The notes under the pieces were generated by a model, which worked only from the letters and a program-made list of their open reading frames with translations, searched no databases and had not been told where the DNA came from. A program made the translations under genes and the position numbers. A stretch of DNA of 64,000 nt from Polytrichum commune (Eukaryota > Streptophyta > Polytrichopsida > Polytrichales > Polytrichaceae): positions 21,673,666-21,737,665 of the forward strand of contig OX485807.1 of NCBI GenBank assembly GCA_950295325.1, written 5' to 3'. Positions 59,876-64,000 of the stretch are shown in pieces. Positions within the stretch are counted from its first letter, which is position 1, and every line of letters begins with the position of its first letter.

Positions 59876-62800
59876 CTACAAGTGAGTGTCCGCGTGTTCA
59901 TCAGGGGCATCCCTCCCTAAAACCAAAACACAAAGCAAACATTGGCGCTGGCATGTGGGATGTACCTGGGAGGCCAACGCCGGAAGTATGTAAGGGTTTG
60001 TGGTGTCGCGTGGTCTGGCTGCCATGTTGGCCAACCAAAACCCATGTGTATCGCGGCGAATCCTAGGCTGCATTTCGGTGTGTTTGGCCATCCAAGATAC
60101 AACCATGAGGACAATGTTCAGGTTCCCATAATTCAACACCCAAATGTCCTTCAGCACGCCTATTCTTACCAGCTCCACCATTGTTGCGTTCTCTGATGAA
60201 TCTGGAGGACCTGTATGCGCTGCCACCTCTACTACTCCCGCGTCGAACGTGACATGGGAGCCCCCTGCTTCCTCCAGCTCCACCCTGTAGTGAGACCCAA
60301 ATGACGTCATACTCTTGAAGGCACATACCTTTTTCAAAGGTGGCACTGACAGTGCCATCAACTCCTCCATTCCCTCTCTGGCCATGGCAGACATCATGGC
60401 GCACCGACTCCGCAACCAGGGCGCGAATTGCACTATGTTGGGGTTCTCTGCTGCTTCCCTGGTATACTCCCTTTACATCCAACAACAAACACATAATCAA
60501 TGGGAAGTCTGGCATGCTACATGGTTGGGTAGTCTAGTGCAACTGCTCAAATGCAATGGTTTCTTCTTTACCTCCGCATGTCCTCTGTGCATGCATGGTG
60601 ATGAATGATGTACTTACGTGCTATCTCTACCTCAGCTTCAGAGATATGAAACACGCGACCACCGCCCTCCACGACTGATGCTTTCATCGATTCCTCCTCT
60701 TCTGACTCCCAAATGTGTCACTTAGTGTATCTCTGCAAATTCAAATATTCTGTGCAGAATCCGAGTGCTTCTTCTGCGGTGTACCCATTGGCCATTGAGG
60801 CCTCTGGATGTGCCTTGGTTCTTACAAAGGACTTGAGCGTACCCAAATATCGTTCGCATGGGTACATCCACCTTCCTCCTACCGGGCCACATAGCTCAAC
60901 TTTGTCCACCAAGTGGATCAATGTATGCTCCATGACATCAAAGAATGACGGAGGAAAACAAATCTCTAAGTAACACAATGTTTCTGCCACATAAAGTCTA
61001 AGTGTTGCGATCTCATTCTTGTCAACAACCCTTAGACGGATCAAAGTGGTTCTCTGCAATGGTTGTAGAAGTAACCTACTAGCACATGAATGATTTGTTG
61101 TATGAGACAATGGTAGTCATGGGACTTCAATCCCAGAAACTTGGAATTTTTCATATGCTTCCCCAAAGCACTCTCATAACCTGAGGGAGTGCGGATGGCG
61201 CTTACCTCCTTGATGAAGATTTTTTTCTCCGCATCTGTAAATACGTAAGGAGCATGTGGCTTAAAAAAGGTCTGCCGGTTCGGCCGGGGTCGGAGCCACA
61301 ACTCCGGATGAAAGCCCATTTCTTCCATGTCCCTCCGAGATTCAACGGTATATTTGTCGCCAAATAAAAATTTCAATATGGACTCTGCCACATTCTTCTC
61401 AATGTGCATAACATCTAGGACGTGCCTGATGGGCATGTCCCGCAACCAGAGGCAGAAAATTATCAGTCATTCAGAACTCCACAACATTAACAAGCAACCT
61501 GCAAGCATGCATGTTTTGTTACCTTCCAATACGGTAATGAGAATAGCGCCGGTAGTCTCTTCACTCTGCTGCATAGCATTAGATCGCCTTCTGATGCCAG
61601 CCTTCCCCCAAACCGTGCATACTCTGCACGTAAAAATGCCCAGCGTATGTGGCTGGTTGCATCCATGAGTGCAGGTTCAACCTGCAGCTCCTGCGTCAAA
61701 AACACACTTACATCTTGTCGAAATGGATGGTCATAGGGTAACCACCTTCGGTGACTGCCGCCGTACACTACCTTCGATAGATGCTCACTGTACCTCGAGG
61801 GAGTGTGTGGACCACACACCAGGCATGCACAGTATCCCTTGTTAGAGGTCCCCGCCATCATAGCATATGCGGGGAAGTCATGAATACACCATAGCAAAAT
61901 CGCTCTAAGTGTAAATGTGGCCTCCCTCGCCACCGTGTTGCATCAGTGCATAATATACCATGTGCCCACATCTCTCTCAGCTCCTCTAACAATGGCTCGA
62001 TGAAGACGTCGAAGTGATCAGCGGTGGCTGCGTCTGGTCCTGGAATTAATAGACTGAGCATGATGAAGAATTTTTTAATTGTCAGCCACGGGGGTATGTT
62101 GTAGTTCAATAATATGACTGGACACAAGGAATTTGTCGATCTTTTTTGTGAATATGGATTTAGGCCATCTGTACACATGCCTAAATGTATATTTCTACTA
62201 TCGGCCTCAAACTCCCCATACCTATCTCGTACATGTTCCCATTGCAGGGAGTCATATGGCCCCCGCATTTTACCATCTCTCGAAATATTCTCTCCATGCC
62301 ATGTCATTAATGATGCAAGTTGGGGAGTGAAGAACATCCTTCGGAGACGTGGCACAAGCGGAAAATGTCTCAATACCTTAATGGGGACTCTGGACACGCC
62401 AACTTAAATCTACAAGCATCGCATATTGGACATGTTTCCCTTTCTGCGTGCTCACGCCTAAACAGAATACAACCATTCCTACATGCATGTATGGCTTCAT
62501 GCCTCAATCCAAGTCGGTTCAGCATAGCCGTGGCCACCCCTTCGCTAGTGGGTAGCGAGTTCGGCAAAGGTAGTATCACCTTCGATAACAAGTGTAGTAA
62601 TTCACTTATACAAGCATTGGTCACTTTGTGTGTGCGACAAACATTCATGAACATCAACGTCGTGTCTAGTCTAGAAACATTGGAGCCACAAAAGAGGGGG
62701 GTTCTTGACTCATCATTAAGAGCCAAAACGCCCTCAAACATGGGAGGTCCGTTGTCCCCCTGTTCTTCTGAATTGCCCTCCCACTCCGCAATGTCTTCAG

Positions 62801-63852
62801 CGTCGTCCTCGTCCACAACGCTTGTGCTATCCGACTTAGACGTGAACTCTGCAGAACCATCTGTACTCCAAACCCACAGCACTGCACATAAATGTCTCCA
62901 CCTTCTGCCTCCCAGAGGCAGTAGTCTTAACACAAAACGAACATTTCCATAGTAGCCCAGCTGTGTCTCACTTCTGAACCTCACATTTAATTTGAAATTT
63001 TCTTTGCAGAGGTTCAAAACCAACACTGAACTTCGTGGTCGTTGTCCAAACTCTCCCCCGTGTCCAAACTATTCTCTGTGGGGGGGGGGGGACACATTGC
63101 CTGTTGTATTGGCATCCATATGCCCAGCACAAACATCCCCAGTATGCGAACTCCCACCTATCTATGACATTGCTTCTGAATGCAGCATGTCGGCAACCAC
63201 AAACACATCTGCCACCAGCTCAACGGCAGACCCTTCGACCACTCCCTGCATGTTTCCCCAACCTAGTTGCAAAATTGGGTCCATTGCCGCGTAATCATTC
63301 TCCCACTCCTCGTCTGAGTTGTCCCGCTCTTCGCCCTGCAAAGAATGTTCCCATGTTATATATAATCGGACATTGTTGTTCAACAAAATAGGGCATCATC
63401 CACTATTAGAGATGTTGCACATGTTTCAAGCAACCCTCATCCTATGTCCGCCTGTGTGCTTTATGATGGGGGCTATGTGGTGCAGCCATGAGCTGCATGC
63501 CACCACAACCATTAACAACATCAGCAACTGACGCCCAAGTGAATGAGGAAAATGTTCCATCAACGACACGCAGGGGGTTTACCTCTAGCGGCAACCTCTT
63601 CTTGGGGTGCCGGCCATAGTCTCGAAGATGCTTTGCATGTGTTGTCCGCAACAGAGGTCTGCCAAAAAGGCAGAGCGTGCATGGACACCTACTCGTCCTG
63701 TTGCCCATCCTCCGTTGTTGTTCACTTTCTCTATGCCACATTTTGGCATCCCTCAAAGCGATTCTACGTGGGTGTGTTGTTGGAAGTCTGTCATTGCGGC
63801 TGCCACGTTCCATGTTGCCGCTGAGTGCTTCTGGTATTTCACGGATTTGCAA
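59876..63852 (-). pseudogene. CACTA (En/Spm) TNP2-like transposase, broken
   Basis: Read right to left. The N-terminal zinc-finger-like CPCTLCLFGRP...HLRDYGRHP is near 63700-63630. Next comes LLHLLSKVILPLPNSLPTSEG, GLRHEAIHACRNGCILF and CPICDACR near 62590-62410. The first catalytic aspartate is in LGMCTDGLNPYS (near 62190-62155), the second in CIHDFPAYA (near 61885-61860). HVLDVMHIEKNVAESIL (near 61420-61370) and FPPSFFDVMEH...GPVGGRWMYPCERYLGTLK (near 60955-60840) follow, with the C-terminal GVLKDIWVLNYGNLNIVL near 60160. Frames change near 62390, 61915 and 61070 and a TGA lies at 60718-60720, so it is inactive. An intron probably follows YWK near 61523. Confidence 0.85.
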
Positions 63853-64000
63853 TATTGTTCTCCCTCTCTGCTCGCATTCGTGTGTGCAATATCACCAACC
63901 TCCGTCACATGTTTCTTGCTTTGGTTTTCTTCGATTGTACCTAATACAACATAATTATGGATTGCCAATGCAAAGCATGCAGTGACCCAGGGCATTCCCT

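Overview
The window is nuclear DNA from a plant. The clearest proof is a U2 spliceosomal RNA gene (45226-45421) with the plant upstream element, a TATA box and a plant-type 3' box. Class II transposon families typical of plants (PIF/Harbinger, hAT, MULE with SWIM zinc finger, CACTA with TNP2-like transposase) support this. A GT25-like glycosyltransferase and an FkbM-type methyltransferase, both on single exons, would suit a seed-free plant such as a bryophyte or lycophyte, but that is inference and the species cannot be named from sequence alone.

Only three genes look intact: the GT25-like type II membrane glycosyltransferase (20417-21292, minus), the FkbM-type methyltransferase with an N-terminal membrane anchor (42636-43724, plus), and the U2 snRNA gene. 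The two proteins both look like enzymes of the secretory pathway that build or modify glycans; nothing shows that they act together. The rest is a transposon graveyard with long AT-rich stretches lacking genes.

Layout. 1-5.4 kb: three non-autonomous elements, one a hAT-type MITE filled with a GGGCATGG minisatellite. 5434-8892: a complete Harbinger element with 42-bp inverted termini, a broken transposase (plus), a broken convergent Myb/SANT partner gene (minus) and a SINE-like insertion in the partner's intron. About 9.1-13.8 kb: a decayed MULE with SWIM-type transposase, a convergent zinc-finger-like second gene and 63-bp subterminal repeats. 14-20 kb: mostly empty. 20.4-21.3 kb: the glycosyltransferase. 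26-33 kb: several MITEs and a 3.8-kb hAT element (29169-32981) sitting inside an older MITE. 36.1-36.9 kb: a gag relic, the only retrotransposon trace recognised. 37.4-38.3 kb: a 363-bp tandem duplication. 42.6-43.7 kb: the methyltransferase. 45.1-46.4 kb: U2 gene, a 36/49-bp minisatellite and a Tourist-like MITE in close succession. 48.4-56.2 kb: repeats nested up to three deep, ending in a 1281-bp near-perfect foldback element with 9-bp target duplications. 59.9-63.9 kb: a decayed CACTA transposase on the minus strand.

Many insertions could be timed against each other because related, unoccupied copies of the target lie elsewhere in the same window. No new multi-gene system was found. The strongest unusual signals are the nested foldback, a 4-bp TTAA-flanked MITE family in a plant, the minisatellite-filled hAT MITE, and the GT25-like gene.
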